Counted from the first letter of the stretch, positions 32,446-45,735 are shown. The stretch: 64,000 nucleotides of DNA from Rapana venosa (GCA_028751875.1 CM054141.1:71244967-71308966), one strand, 5' to 3'. The notes: generated from the letters alone by a model not told the origin. Numbers and translations: made by a program.

Positions 32446-34839
32446 TTGTTAATGTTTTCTGCTTTTTCAGCTTACATATATCAGGAGAACTCTACATCAA
32501 CGAAATCTGTGCAGCCCTTATTATTATCTGCCCACTAGTCCAAGGGCCCTTTTCCCAATTTGGCCCACCATGGGGCCCCCACCCAGGGGGGGTCGTGTTT
32601 CTATGGGTCACCCTGGTGGCGTTCAGTGTGTTTATCAATTTTGGTAGCAGAAAAATAGCATACTTTGTTGTCTCGTAGAAAAGTAATCTCTTTGGTGGGG
32701 GTTTGGGGTTGTTTGTTGTTTTTTTTTTTACCTAATTTTGGGCCCGTCCCATTAAGTTGATCCACCAAGCAAGGGATAAACATTTTTTTGTGTAGAGTTA
32801 GAGGTTGTTTTAAATCAGAAGGAAAAGAAAAATAAAGGGTACCTCATCAAGAACTTCAGTGTGCTTTCGTTTAAGAAGAAAGGGAAAAAAAAAATGATTT
32901 AGAGGGGAAAAAGGAGGGGGGGCCCCAGTACATACCCTTTGTGGAACTAAAAATTTTTGTCTGAGAAATTCAGAATGTTTTTATTTACCCAAAACAGTGT
33001 GGTTTCCGTTTGTAGAAATGTTTTTAAATTGACAAGGAAATTTTGAGAAATTCACACCGGTGATTTAGGGGTAAAAGGTGATGATGAGTAAACCTTTGGC
33101 TTTGTAATGTCGTGAATAGTTTGTTTTTTAGTTCAGCTATATTTTGGTGAAAGAATACCCGCAGTCCCCCATTCCCTTTTACCCCTCTCCTCGTAAAATT
33201 TATATTATATTATATATATTTTATTATAATATAATATTTTTATATATATATATAATTTATATAATATTATTATATTCACATATTATATTATTTACTATAT
33301 ATTCCTAATTAGTTACAGAGGGTCATAAGCAGAATTAGACCAACAAGTGATATGAATTGTGAAAAAAAGTCATAAAAAACTTTAAATCAGAATTTAGGTT
33401 TGGATTCTAGTCCTCTCTTTAATACTTTTAAAGGAGAATTGGGAATCGCAATGAATGAGGTTTAAAAAAGGGGTTTTAAAACAATAGCATGTTTCATAAT
33501 TGGAAGGGTAAAGGAAAATTCCAGGCATTAAGCCTCTTAAAAGTAATTTAGTTTCTAATTTCCATGAGCGGGAAATGTTTTTTGGTTTTTTTTTTTCTTT
33601 TTAGAAAAATATGTATTTTCAGAATTTATTGCAAACGGGGGAAAATGCGAGTTTTTTTTAAAGTTAAGAAAAGGGAACGATTTTGTTATTGGGATAAAAT
33701 TTCCTAAATTTTTTGGTTCCAACGACCCCTCGGGGATAACTTTTGCTGGTTCCCCTCTTCTTGTAGAATTCACGGGAAATGGCTTATTTTTTCTTTAGAA
33801 AGAAATTGTCCTCTGAATACGTATGAAGATTTTTTTCCACTCCTTAAAAAAATATTCACGAAAATATGTATCAAATATCTGCAACTTTTCTCAACACGCT
33901 TATTAAGATTTGTGACAAATTTGATTTTTTTCTTAAACCAGATATTTGGATGAAGCCCAAAGTTGTTGGGAAAATGTGGAAAAGGCACTAAATCAAATGG
34001 GGATTTTCAAAGGCTTTTAAAGTGTGTGCACTGAAATGGGCCCTTTTATTTGAAAGGTCTTTAAAAACGCCAGATTTTACGGGTAGATTTTTTACTTGTT
34101 TAAGATATGTGGGAAGTAACTTTTATTGATACAAAGGTTAACTATGATAATTTTAAAGAATAAAATAATTTTCAGGAGCCAGAGTTTAAAAATTCTCCGT
34201 GCAAGGGATTGTTTTTTCAGATGTTTGAGGGACAAATATATATGGTACCTTCAAGGAAAGATCTGTTCATCAAAGTTATTTTTTAAATGCAAGGTCTTTT
34301 AGTAAGGCGGGGGTCTTCAAACGGTTTGCAGTTTTTCAAGAGAGAGACGATAGAAGGCTTTTTTGTTTTGGTCTTTGGTTTTTCTTTTTAATAATAATAA
34401 TCATTCACCCCCTTTCATCATCATCATCATCATCATCTCATTCATCTATAAATTGGGTATTTATATGGGGGTATGGGGGCGTAAGGAGAGGTGGCCCTTT
34501 GAAAAACCTGGCAGTAGCATCCCTCGGGATGGATGGGGCAGGGTCTTATTGGCATCAACTCTCACTTCTGGGCCCCGGGCCCTTACCACCCACCCCCCGG
34601 AAACCCCCCTTTCTACTGGCGGGCGAACGTTGTGAGGGGTGGGATTCAAATCACCAGTAGGAGTATTGGAGGGAGAGGGGCGCCCCCCAAGCTTCCTCAA
34701 GCCCAGCAAGGAAGTGGGAAAAAACGAAACAGAAAGAAAGCCGGACGGTCGAGGCCCGGTAACAAAACGACCGCGCTACCATGAAGGGCCCTCCAGGGTG
34801 GGGGAGAGGACAAGTGCGCAGGGGAGAAAACCAATCTAA
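32446..34839. other. No gene recognised; low-quality sequence with AT microsatellite
   Basis: Homopolymer-inflated sequence with an AT-rich run at 33,195-33,300 (tatatat tracts) and ATA/ATC trinucleotide runs at 34,388-34,437. Segment 34,560-34,830 is C/G-run rich. The clear corruption of 29,445-29,930 against its clean counterpart in copy B suggests the same artefact here, so frames cannot be trusted. Confidence 0.5.
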
Positions 34840-37420
34840 ACTCCAGCAAAAGGAGAACCCATCGGAACAGGGAAGTAAGGACTTATAAAAACAGGAAGGT
34901 ACAGAAACACACATGAACTAAAAGAAAAAAAATGGGCATCCTAGGGCTTGCGGAAGTCAGATGGTTTGGCTTGGAGAAACAACCACGAAAGACAGCCACA
35001 AGTTTGGGGTACAGTGGAAAAGGGAAATCAAAAACACGCGTAGGCTTCATTGTCAGGAAAGAGTTTGTGTAAAGCACCGTCAGCGCATCCCAGTATCCGC
35101 AGACCATTCAATCGGTTTCTGCAAACCCCCCCGAATCCCCATCACCAAGGAGCCCCAACATCTGACTACGAAAAAGGGCCCAGATGAAGAATTTAGAACA
35201 ATTTGAAAACGTCATCTCCAAAACCCCCCAAAAAAAGACATTTTTATTGGGGAAGGTGACTGGAATGCAAGGGGGGCCTGTCCCTATGACCCTGGACGGG
35301 AACCCACGGACGTTTTGGTAGGAGAAACAAATAAAAGGAGGCGAGCTGCTGGAATCCCCAAAGAAGCAAAACTAACCTGGTAACACGTCCCCCTCACAAG
35401 ATCTAGAACATCAACCTGGCACTCACCAAAGGGTTTTTCACAAAAGTTGACTACATCTGTCCCCCCAAAGTTTAAAATCCAGCTAAAACAAGGAAACACA
35501 AGAATTTTCCGGGAGCTGACATTGGCGTGACCACGACCTTGTCTTCCACCATAGCTGAAATGAAAGCAAAACAACACCCAAAAACCCAGCATAAGATTTG
35601 AACGGGGAAAAAAACCAAAGACCCAACGTGGTTGGATTTCCAAGCCAACTTGGGGGAAAAGTTCGCCGATCACACCCATCGAAAATGATGTGGACACACT
35701 GCCAACAACATAAAAAGAAGTGTGAAAAACAGAGCAGAAGAAACATTGGGAAAAAGCGAACAAAAGAAAAACCCGGGGTGAAAATGAGGTCCTTGACCTC
35801 TGGAAAAAAAGAGGTTTAAAGAAACAAAAGTTCAAAGTAAAGAACCCAAACAAAAACGGGGAAACCCACAGAGAGTGGGGAAAAGATGAGAAAAGCAAAG
35901 AATAGATAGAAGAACAATGCAACGCATCGAAGTTGGAATGGCCAAGGGAAACAGAAAAACAGCTTACGACACTCTAAAAAACACAAACTAAAACCACACC
36001 CAAAAGCTCTTTTATTGAAGACAAGGAAAAAAATCTTTTAAGGGAAGCATTCCCACTTCAACGTGGTCTGAATACTTGGGGAGGGTTGTATAACTCCCCA
36101 TTTGCCCGATAAAAATAGTTTCTGAAAACCCCCCTGAACACAAGAAAGACCCACCAATCAAGGTGTGAAGTAGCACAGCTTTAAAAAATTGAAGAAGGGG
36201 AAGCCCCCTGGAATAAATAAACCCCCGCTGAATCATAAAAAATGGGGGAATAAAACACAAGGCGACCAAAATTTTTTCCCGAAGATTCACACACAAAAAA
36301 TGGCCAGAGAATGGACACGTCTTGTAAATACCCAAAATAAAGAAAGGAAAACCTAAAGCAATGCCGAAAACAGAACCCAGTCTCATACCCATCCCGCAGA
36401 TCATGCTGGGGGTCCTTAACAGATGAAAAACCAAGCGGAAAAACCCCCTGACAGAAGAAAAAGCCGGCTTTAGACCAAAAACGCGACAATGGAAAAAATT
36501 TTCAATTGGAATTTGATAAAGAAACATCTCCAACATAAAAAGACTGTATCACAATTTCATTAGCTTAAAAAAGGCCCTTTGACGGGGTTTTGGGCATGAG
36601 GGCCTCTGGCAAGTATTAGGCACTTAAACTTGCAACTGCCTCATTGAAGATCAAGGCACTGCGGAACGAAAGAAGTGCAGTTTTCATGAAAAAATCACAT
36701 GGGCGGTTTTTCAAGACCCCGGGGGGGGTCCATCAGGGCTCCTTCTTCCCCGTACTTTTAAAGTCTTCCTCAAAAAATATTGACGGACTCTGCAAAACCA
36801 CCACATTTCCCCATCCCCTTTGGGGGAAGACCCTTTGCAACCTCAGATTTGCGGGATGACATTGCCCTTATGGGCGGGCAAACAAAAAATGCAAAACCTC
36901 AAGATAGTCTATCAGATCGGAAAGCGCTCGGATGGAGGTTGTACAAACAAATCAAAGCTGGTCAACAGGCAAGTAATGACGCAGGGAAAATAAAGTGAAT
37001 GGGAAATAGGGAAGAGGTGACCCCAATTCAAATACTTAGGCCCCTCCTAAAAAAGATGGCACATCAAAAAATAAAGTAAAAGCTACATTGCAAAACCCAA
37101 ATGCTCAGCAGACTCGGAGGATCATCGAAGCAAAAAATCGCTTCGCCCCCAAAAAATCCCACCTCTCAACCCCTCATGATATCTTCCCCTATTGGCTGTA
37201 AATCTGGATTGTCGCGAGCTAGAGAGGAAACCCAAAGCATTCGAGAAAAAAGTGCCACAAAAAAACTCCTAAAAAATTCCTACAAAGAACACAGCCCAAA
37301 ACTATGTAAAGAAGAAATCAAAAAGCGTGTGGGCCCCCAGAACTTTCCTCCCACCATAAAGAGAAAAAAAACTTATGGGTTTTGGTCCATCACAAGACAC
37401 AGACCTTGAAAAACCATTTG
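34840..37420 (+). mobile_element. Decayed RTE-type LINE (RTE-4)
   Basis: Recognisable only by ordered motif remnants on the + strand: an endonuclease start equivalent to 'ILGLAEVRW' (34,932-34,960); 'GDWNAR' at 35,257-35,275 against GDWNAKVG in RTE-3; 'EEKAGFRPK' at 36,449-36,475 against EEQAGFRAG; a KKA..FDR..W remnant near 36,565-36,605; 'GGRPFATSDLRDDIALMGG' at about 36,822-36,880 in place of the GGRTITNLRFADD motif; and 'TKKLLKNSYKEH' at 37,257-37,292 against FRRLLGISYKDH. It appears to be a different subfamily from RTE-1 to RTE-3. No frame is open beyond short stretches, partly through real decay and partly through poor base calling. Confidence 0.7.
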
Positions 37421-37594
37421 CAAGAACAGGGGAAAGGCAAAGAAGAAAGGCCCCCAAAAAGAAAATCGGGGGTTGACAAATAAAAGAAATGGACCCCCCA
37501 ACCCCTGCAACACCTACTCCCAACAGGTCATGAAGCGGAAAAGATCCTGTTGTGTTTCTCTCTCCCCCCCTACGCCTGTGGGACAGGGGATGGT

Positions 37595-37657
37595 GAGTGG
37601 TGAGTGATGATTTTAAAAAGCGTGAATCTTGTAAAAAAAACAAATCGAAGTGCTTGC
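37595..37657 (-). mobile_element. Short ATT-tailed element, diverged antisense copy
   Basis: On the minus strand: 'gcaagcacttcgatttgttt', 'ttttacaagattcacgcttt', then 'ttaaaatcatcac'. Matches the agcgcttTgatttgt / acaagattcagcgct consensus of the 19,140, 20,273 and 54,394 elements, with homopolymer noise. Confidence 0.6.
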
Positions 37658-40470
37658 ATTAAATTTTTTAAACAAGTAATCTTCCTAAAATATTTCATTA
37701 ACATATATAACATTTTCAAGATATAGCGTATGTAAATTCCTATTTTTTTTATTTATATTATTTAAAATTTTTTTATTTTTTTAATTTTTTTTATTCAAAG
37801 TATGTATACACATGCACACACACTTTCAAAAAAAACCAGGCCTGGGTCACACACACACACCACACAAACCCCACCCTTTGGGTGGGTGGTGGAGATGAAA
37901 GGGGGCTATTTAAAAGTATGAAAAAACAGAGGGGAAACCAAAGGGGGGAAATAAGTGCGTTTTGGGGGGATTTGAAAGTGTCAAAAGTGGTTTCGGCGAC
38001 GGGAAAGAGCACAGGGGGGTCTTCCAGGTGGAAGGATCACAAAAAAGAAAAAGGGATCGGCCAACGGGGTTGTTTGAAACGGGAGTTGTAAGCGCAAAGC
38101 ATAGCGGGGGGAAGGGAACGAGAGGGTTACGGGAAGACGTTGCGAGATAAAGGGGGGCGATTTGTGGGACATTTGAACCGGGGTTATTGTTTTTTTTTTA
38201 AACCCCATCTTTTTGAGCAGCCCGCCCGTTAAAAAAAACGCAAAAAAGGAAAGATGTTTCAGATGTTTTCTTTCTTGGTAAATTGGGTGAGGTTTTGATG
38301 GGTGAATGGGATGGATGAGGCTGGTAGACCAGAAAAAAGAATTGCAGTAGTTAAACGTGAAAAGAATGAGAGATGTGAAAGCTTGGGTGTTGCATCGGGG
38401 CAGAATTGCGAATGGCTTATGCGCCTAATTGTGTGGCAGGGCTGGGAGGCTGAGTGATTTAAATTTTTTTAGGAGGTTTTATCGAGAAGACCCTAAAAAA
38501 TTCACAGAGTGGACAAGGAATGAGCATTCTGAAATATTTAAGAGGGGTGGAGGAGTTTTTGTCTGGTCCCCAGAGATGTCCCGGTTTTTATCGGGTTTTG
38601 GTAATTGTTTGATCATTGTTTTGAAGTCTGAGGCAGTAGGCAGTTGTCAGGGGGAGGCAGTTTCCAGGCGCACTCTTTAAACTGAGTATCACGCATAGAA
38701 AGTTTTCAATTGTGGTGGTTTATTATGTGTGAGGGGGATGGTGGAGGGGAAAAAAGAGCAGGGCCCCCAAAATGATCCCTCTCTGACCATTCCAGTTTGA
38801 TGGATTTGATTGAAGCTGACAATTTTTTTTGGAACGTTATAGGTATGATGAAAAACAGGTGGGCGTGCCATTAATCCAAACGTTTTTTTGGGACGAGAAA
38901 AGAAAAATTTGGGGGATTAGGTTACAGGGTGGGATAAGTCAAAGAGTGAGGAGGGGGATTTTTCCTGCATCAGGCGGAGAGGTGAATCTAAAGGAGGACT
39001 AAGGTGGTTTCATTTTGTGGTTGGAGATTGCAGACTGAAATGGGGGGGAAAAAGAATATTAGATTGAAGGGGGTTGTTTGGGTGTTTAAGAAAATTTTTT
39101 TTAAGTACTTTAGAGATGGAAGGTAAGTTTGAGAAAAAATCAAAAATTTTTAGATGTTGGGTCGAGGTCGTGCTTTTTTTTAGTGAGGTGTAACTATGGC
39201 TTTTGAGGCTATAGAACTTTCCTGACAGAAATTTTTTCTATTTCATGACGTGGGTACAAGTTGTGGAAAACATCAGAGAAAGCCCCGGGTTGGGGTCAAA
39301 ATCACGGATTTTTAGAATTCTTTCGAATTGCCTGATTTCTTTTTCGCTGTGGGGGTGGAAAAAAAAGAGGGGTCCAGTGAATGTTGGACAGGGGCACAGG
39401 CTGAAAAGAGTCTGTCCCCTCTAGCAGATGTTGGGGGTTTGTCTAAGAAGAAGGAAAGAAAAAAGAATGGAAGTTTGAAAGGTGTGGGTTTTTGGCAAAA
39501 AGGGGGTTTTAGAGATCCACGAAATTTAGGAGGGGGGAAAAAAAGGGGTTTTTGATTTAGCGCAGGAAATTGAAAGAGTAAAAGTCTGTCTTTGCTGAAG
39601 GATTAGAGTTTGATTTGTTTATTTGTTTTCGGAAAAGCTGTTTGTTAATTTCAGGGTTTTTTTTATTTCCGCCACTGCCGTTCTAGTTACCGGCGTTTGC
39701 GCTTTGCCATCAAGATGTTATGTGTATTATTAAACTGGGTATTTCTTTATATGTTTTATTTCACTGTCCTGTGTTTTCATATTTGTACATTGTGCTCTTT
39801 CGCGTCACGGTTTTGTTGATATGGCATTGATGTTTTTTCTCCACCTCATTGTCCTTTTTGTTATTGGTCTTTTCTTTTTCCTTTCTCCTCTCCTGTTTTT
39901 CATCATCCTACGTCATTTCTTCTCTTTTCTTTTTAATTTTTTTCTTTTAATCTTAGGCGCACATGTCCCTTTTTATCTTTTTTTTTGTAAAAAAGCAGTT
40001 CCCCTGTGTGCTTTTTTTTTAATCCTGCATCCAGTTTTTCTGTGGGCCAGGTGTCTGTACAGTTATTTATTTGGGGGGGGCTGGAGAAGGGGGGGGGGGG
40101 GGGGGGGGGGAGTGTTAGCATCTTTTTTTGTTTTATTGGCTCTTTTTCATCAGTTTTTCATGTTCCCTTTGCCGAGAATAGTGCTGGTTTAATTTTTTTT
40201 GTTCTTTTTATCAAAAATTCAGCATTCCGTCTTTGCTGAACCGGCAGGTTGCAGGCCCGTTGCTTGAAGACGGATAAACACCAAACGATCTATTCCTTTT
40301 TCTTCCCCTATCTTCTCTGATAAATGCAGTATTTTAATAAAAGCTGCTACCCTCATCAGGGACAGGTTGTTATACAAATCACAACATAGCAAAATTGCTT
40401 TTTCTGAGGTTAAATGGGGAAAAAAAAATCTGAAGTTGTTTGGGTCCTGTGTACGATTTGTGAAATCCAA
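37658..40470. other. No gene recognised; low-quality G/T-rich sequence
   Basis: G- and T-homopolymer-rich. Segment 38,330-38,460 ('ttgcagtagttaaacgtgaa' and following) resembles a dispersed repeat I cannot name. A G23 run sits near 40,088-40,110. The hydrophobic frame at 39,821-40,192 is only T-rich sequence. Confidence 0.45.
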
Positions 40471-40479
40471 CACGATGAA

Positions 40480-40830
40480 CTCGAATGAATGTGAGGGACT
40501 GCAAAAGCCCGTGAGGACGGGAAAAGACGCGGAACATAAATGTTAAAATGAGGATGCAAAAAGCATAGCGGAAATAACTGTTAACAGTCAGGACTGCAAA
40601 GCTAGCAGACACGATGTTAACATGTCAGGACTGAAAGCATAGCAGAACATCGACTGTTGACATGGGGACTGCAAAACACAGCAGGAACATCGACTGCTGA
40701 GGTTTACACTTTTTTTGGACCATTTTGGTAGTTTTTGAATGAGGATGGCCTACAGGGGCACAGTGTCCGCGGGAGGCAAGCTGGGCCCGCGGGATGGACA
40801 GCTAGGCCTGCAGGGAGGGACAGCTAATGT
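40480..40830. repeat. Two adjacent tandem repeats (about 45 bp and about 25 bp)
   Basis: At 40,490-40,705 about four to five units contain 'ggactgcaaa', 'gcatagcagaa' and 'catcgactgttgaca'. At 40,755-40,830 about three units contain 'gggacagctaggcctgcagg'. Copy boundaries are blurred by indels. Confidence 0.75.
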
Positions 40831-43500
40831 ATTGATTTGTATATAGACAGATTGATGGGCAGTTTATCGTGAGATTTCATGAGACAAACAGCCCAAACCT
40901 CTAATCCCTCATTTTTTGTGATTTTTGTGATAAACTTGTTATGCAAAAATTTTCGCTCCAGAGTTTATCTGTGATTACGAATTCTGATTTAAAAGAATGG
41001 ATTTTTAAAAATTTAAGCACTGGCCAAGATTGCAGAGCAAAATAATATTTATTTAATTTAGTTTTCAATTAAGATTGAAGTAAACTTGATATTCTGAAAA
41101 TCCTGTTCTGAAACCATTTTTGCAAAAGCCAAACTCTTTGGGTGGTTTTTCGTCATTTTTTTTCACGTGTGGGGGAAACTGGTGACTCTGGGTTTCTGCG
41201 CTGGCAGGGTCAGACATTGCCACACAACACCTGTCTTGTGGTAACAGTCACAAGCAGAAGGATATTATCGTGGGGGCCGGTGTTACATCACCCAGCCTTT
41301 TTAGAAAAAGGTGCCCCCGTGCCGAACACCAATGGGAGTGACTTTCGCAATGGTGTGAAGTTTTTCTGCCCATGACACCGTCCCATGTGGAATGGGCGAG
41401 GCACGCCAGACCATTAACTTCCGCCAGGTTCAGTTCTCTGGAGAGATCCGCTTGGGTTTGACAAAAAAAAAATCATAGAAATTTTTTTGTGGAAAAAAGG
41501 CACCAGCTGCCCCCTTCCCTCTTCGTGCCCGGCAACCGTAGTGGGCAGCCCTTTTGTGATTGTGACTGAAGACGACAAAATGCCAGTGATGGGGGGCTTT
41601 GGGCCCCCCACGGTGAACCGGGAGGGTAAGGTGCATGTCAACATCCCCCTTAGTTTACCTTTTCTGCCCCCTTTCTGTGACTATCCCTTTGCGAACACAT
41701 TTGCCTGTTTGTCTTTTTACATTCAAATGTTGCCGGTCTTTCCCTCGGGTTCCATGGAACAAGGCTTACCGTCAGTTCGGGTCAATGGGGAAAGGGATTT
41801 TGGATGTCAAAAAAAAACCCCCGGGTTTTATCTGCCCCGGCCAGCAAAAAACCCTTATCCCCAGTTTATTTCAGTATTCGACGCAAGATACGTATACGAG
41901 TGGTGTAATATGCCCCTGATACGCTTGTACCTCAACCCCTGGTATTTTTGCTGCCCCCGCCTGGGAGACAAACTCTATTGGTGACCCTCAACGTGTCCAT
42001 GTCCCTGTTTTCTTCCTTCTTCAACACCGCATGCCAGAGGCTGGACTCCCCTTCCCAAGGTCTTTATTCTCCTCCTTTTCCCCTTGCAGAGAGTTCTTGG
42101 TTTCTTGGAGCATGTCGGTGAGGGAAATACAAAAAACAGCAGTGGAGAGGAATTGGGAAAACGGTACCCTTTTTCACAAGCTCTCATGACCCTGGTCTAG
42201 GTGGATGGAAAAGCTGAAAAAAGGTGAGCGGGAAGGAAAATAACCCCTTTCACTCGGTTTTTTGTTTTTGGGCTCACTGCCATTGCAATACGTTGGACTG
42301 TCCTAATCCCGGGGTCCTGTATACAGGCCTTTATTGTGACTGATGCGTTCCCTTGGAAAAAAGTTTAGCTGATGATCAGAAATGTGGAATGCTGTTGCTG
42401 TGAAAAAGCTTTTGCTGATCATCAGAAAAGATAGACTGCTTAGTCCCTGGGTGAATCATCTTTCACTTAAGTCACCACACGTGACAAAATTTTCGTTTTT
42501 CTCATTGTCTATTTTAGCCTAAACTCTACCCCTTGGCCCGTCAAAATCCATGAACAAAGAGTGTGGGTTTTCCCGTTTCTTATGAAGATTAGGCCAGTCA
42601 AAAGGAGAAATGCTTTGTTTGGGTATGCTTTGGGTTGAGTTCAAGCTTTTACTGTTCTTCTTTCATTTCGTTTGAGGAAAAAAAGCTGTTTTTAAATGAC
42701 AAGACTGTAAGTTTTGTGGTGCGGCTGTAAGCTGACAACTTTTTTTCAGCCTTGGTCAGGTATAAGTGTGCCAGTTTCTGGGCCTGTATCATTGGATTCT
42801 CTAGCTCATCTCATCTGCTTTTATAAACCCCTTTGGGGTTGCAGGGGCACTATGTGACGAATGTTACACCAGTTCACTCCTTTGTGCGGCGTGGGCAAAT
42901 GCCTTTGGGTTTTGAAGAAGTTTTCCTGGCCATTCGTAAAAGGGATCTGCCCCTTTTTCTTCGGGCCCGCCCCGCCCCTTCTTTCCCCCGTGCGTTCCTT
43001 TCAGTGTGGTTTTTTGGAAGCTGGTCTTAAATTCATGGCATTTTTGTAATGTTTTAGAAACTTAAAGCAAGTCAAACACCCGGATCTGGGCAGCCCATAA
43101 AAATTTTTGGGCCTTTCTGTCACTGTTTCAGAGATTTGGAAAACAAGCCCAAAAAAGCCGACTACATTTTTTTCTCCAAAAATTTTTTATGGTTCAAAAT
43201 TTTGGGGTTAAAAAGTCAGGTATTTTTGTTACCCGAGTTGTCCAAAATTTTCTTTTTGCTCGGTGTGGAAAGGGAAACAAGATGTCGTTTTGACTTTTGA
43301 CGGTGAGTAAAAAACGTTTCTGTGTTCTCCCGTGGGAATGCTGGGGACTGTCAATAGAAATACCTTCCCCACCTTCCGGAGGTCTGTGCAAGGAATTCTC
43401 TCTTTACTTTCCCTCTCTTTGTTTCTGTCTTGCTCCTTTTCTTCCTGTCACCTCCTCCTTGTTTTTTTTTGACTCCTTGGCCATTTTTTGTTTTTTTTTC
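40831..43500. other. Low-quality sequence with exon-like scraps; no gene called
   Basis: Three + strand stretches look protein-like but lack trustworthy frames: 41,415-41,460 (ARQTINFRQVQFSGEIRLGL), 41,545-41,627 (SPFVIVTEDDKMPVMGGFG, then PPTVNREG followed by gtaagg), and 42,844-42,945 after a ttgcag (GHYVTNVTPVHSFVRRGQMP). They may be exons of one + strand gene damaged by homopolymer errors. I do not recognise a family and do not join them. Confidence 0.25.
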
Positions 43501-44000
43501 NNNNNNNNNNNNNNNNNNNNNNNNNNNNNNNNNNNNNNNNNNNNNNNNNNNNNNNNNNNNNNNNNNNNNNNNNNNNNNNNNNNNNNNNNNNNNNNNNNNN
43601 NNNNNNNNNNNNNNNNNNNNNNNNNNNNNNNNNNNNNNNNNNNNNNNNNNNNNNNNNNNNNNNNNNNNNNNNNNNNNNNNNNNNNNNNNNNNNNNNNNNN
43701 NNNNNNNNNNNNNNNNNNNNNNNNNNNNNNNNNNNNNNNNNNNNNNNNNNNNNNNNNNNNNNNNNNNNNNNNNNNNNNNNNNNNNNNNNNNNNNNNNNNN
43801 NNNNNNNNNNNNNNNNNNNNNNNNNNNNNNNNNNNNNNNNNNNNNNNNNNNNNNNNNNNNNNNNNNNNNNNNNNNNNNNNNNNNNNNNNNNNNNNNNNNN
43901 NNNNNNNNNNNNNNNNNNNNNNNNNNNNNNNNNNNNNNNNNNNNNNNNNNNNNNNNNNNNNNNNNNNNNNNNNNNNNNNNNNNNNNNNNNNNNNNNNNNN
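43501..44000. other. Assembly gap of exactly 500 N
   Basis: A fixed-length run of N, the usual scaffolding placeholder. Open frames spanning it are meaningless. Sequence resumes with cggccgcc at 44,001, which is not homologous to the matching position of copy A for the first 13 or so bases. Confidence 1.
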
Positions 44001-44612
44001 CGGCCGCCTCCAAAAGGTGAAGAAAGTACCGAAATGTGTGGCATAGTGTAACAGATGATTTGTGACACCAGTACATTGTCCGTTTTGACTTCTCTTCATG
44101 ACAGGCAAAGAGAAAGCTGTCTCTTACCTTACATATCTATGTGAAGAATTTTTAACAAGAAGTTAAATGTCTTGTGCCATTACCTAGGAAGAACAAGAAT
44201 TTAGTCACAAAGATATATGTTCTGGGTGAGAGAGAAATAAAAGGGGGTATGGTGATAAGAAAACAGTATATATCTTTCTTGTTCTGTTTATGAGGTTTGA
44301 CAGTTTACAGACACTTTGTTAACCTAGTGCAGTTTTCTTTTATAGGCATCTTTCTGTATTTGGCACCGTTTTTATGACTGTCATTGTGTAGTCTTTGGTT
44401 GAACATTTGGGATTGTTGAGTTCTCAGTAACTGATGCATTTGAAAAAGTGTCACTGATAAAATGCTTTATGCCTCTGAGGATGGCTGGGTGGTGATCACC
44501 ATCATGGTTTGATTGATTGATTGCATGATCGGTTGATTGATTGATTGATTTCTTTGATACTCCACCTGTCCTGGTGTGACAAGGAATGAGTGAATGGCTT
44601 AGCTGTTTTTTT

Positions 44613-45193
44613 ATCATGGGGGTCTTGATTTGTGTAGTATGTAATCATGGGGTCTTGATTTGTGTAGTATTTAATCATGGGAGTCTTGATTTGTGTAGTA
44701 TGTAATCATGGGGTCTTGATTTGTGTAGTATGTAATCATGGGGGTCTTGATTTGTGTAGTATGTAATCATGGGGGTCTTGATTTGTGTAGTATTTAATCA
44801 TGGGAGTCTTGATTTGTGTAGTATTTAATCATGGGGGTCTTGATTTGTGTATTATTTAATCATGGGAGTCTTGATTTGTGTAGTATTTAATCATGGGGTT
44901 CTTGATTTGTGTAGTATGTAATCATGGGGTCTTGGTTTGTGTAGTATGTAATCATGGGGGTCTTGATTTGTGTAGTATGTAATCATGGGGGTCTTGATTT
45001 GTGTAGTATTTAATCATGGGAGTCTTGATTTGTGTAGTATTTAATCATGGGGTTCTTGATTTGTGTAGTATTTAATCATGGGGTTCTTGATTTGTGTAGT
45101 ATTTAATCATGGGAGTCTTCATTTGTGCAGTATTTAATCATGGGGGTCTTGATTTGTGTAGTATGTAATCATGGGGGTCTTGATTTGTGTAGT
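44613..45193. repeat. 31-bp tandem repeat, about 18-19 copies, copy B
   Basis: Clean units 'aatcatgggggtcttgattt' plus 'gtgtagtatgt', with g/a and tgt/ttt variants alternating along the array. Counterpart of 6,414-6,872. Confidence 0.97.
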
Positions 45194-45564
45194 TTTCCTA
45201 TGATTTAGATCTGAGCTTTTATTTTCATCATGGTGACATCCCAAAACCCACGTGAATTTCTCTGCGAAATAATAAAATATTTTCCATTTGATTTTCAATT
45301 TGAATATGAATAGCTCTCATAGATGCCAGGCCTGACAGTATTATTAGCGATTGATTGGTTGATTGATTGATCTTAAAATGCTCAATGCATTCCATGAAAA
45401 AATAGAAAGGAAAGAGTGGCAAATGGAAGAAATGTAAAAAAGAAAAAATAAGGAAGAAAGGGAAAAAAAAAGAAAACAGGACTTAAGTCCAAAACTTGAA
45501 CCAGTCCAGGTTTTTTCTGAGAAAGTGGAAAAGCTGTGTACCATTATGTTTCTTGCTAAAGTGT

Positions 45565-45735
45565 ACATTATGTGTTTGTATTGTTTTTCCTCAAGTATTG
45601 CTGCATGTGCACAATATATGTTTGTATTGTTCTTTCTCAAGTATTGCTGCATGTGCACAATATGTGTTTGTATTGTTCTTTCTCAAGTATTGCTGCATGT
45701 GCACAATATGTGTTTGTATTGTTCTTTCTCAGGAA
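45565..45735. repeat. 46-bp tandem repeat, copy B
   Basis: Counterpart of 7,230-7,402, with about 3.7 units. Confidence 0.95.

Noticed and set aside
39821..40192. 123-residue hydrophobic frame resembling a membrane protein
   Set aside because: It is a by-product of T-rich sequence (Phe/Leu runs) and includes a G homopolymer; no splice or start context.
41487..41984. 165-codon + frame called as one gene
   Set aside because: Apart from one exon-like stretch it runs through homopolymer-damaged sequence; not defensible as a single CDS.
43297..44108. Several open frames of 180-250 codons across the N gap
   Set aside because: They consist of N codons; the real parts are short and unrelated.
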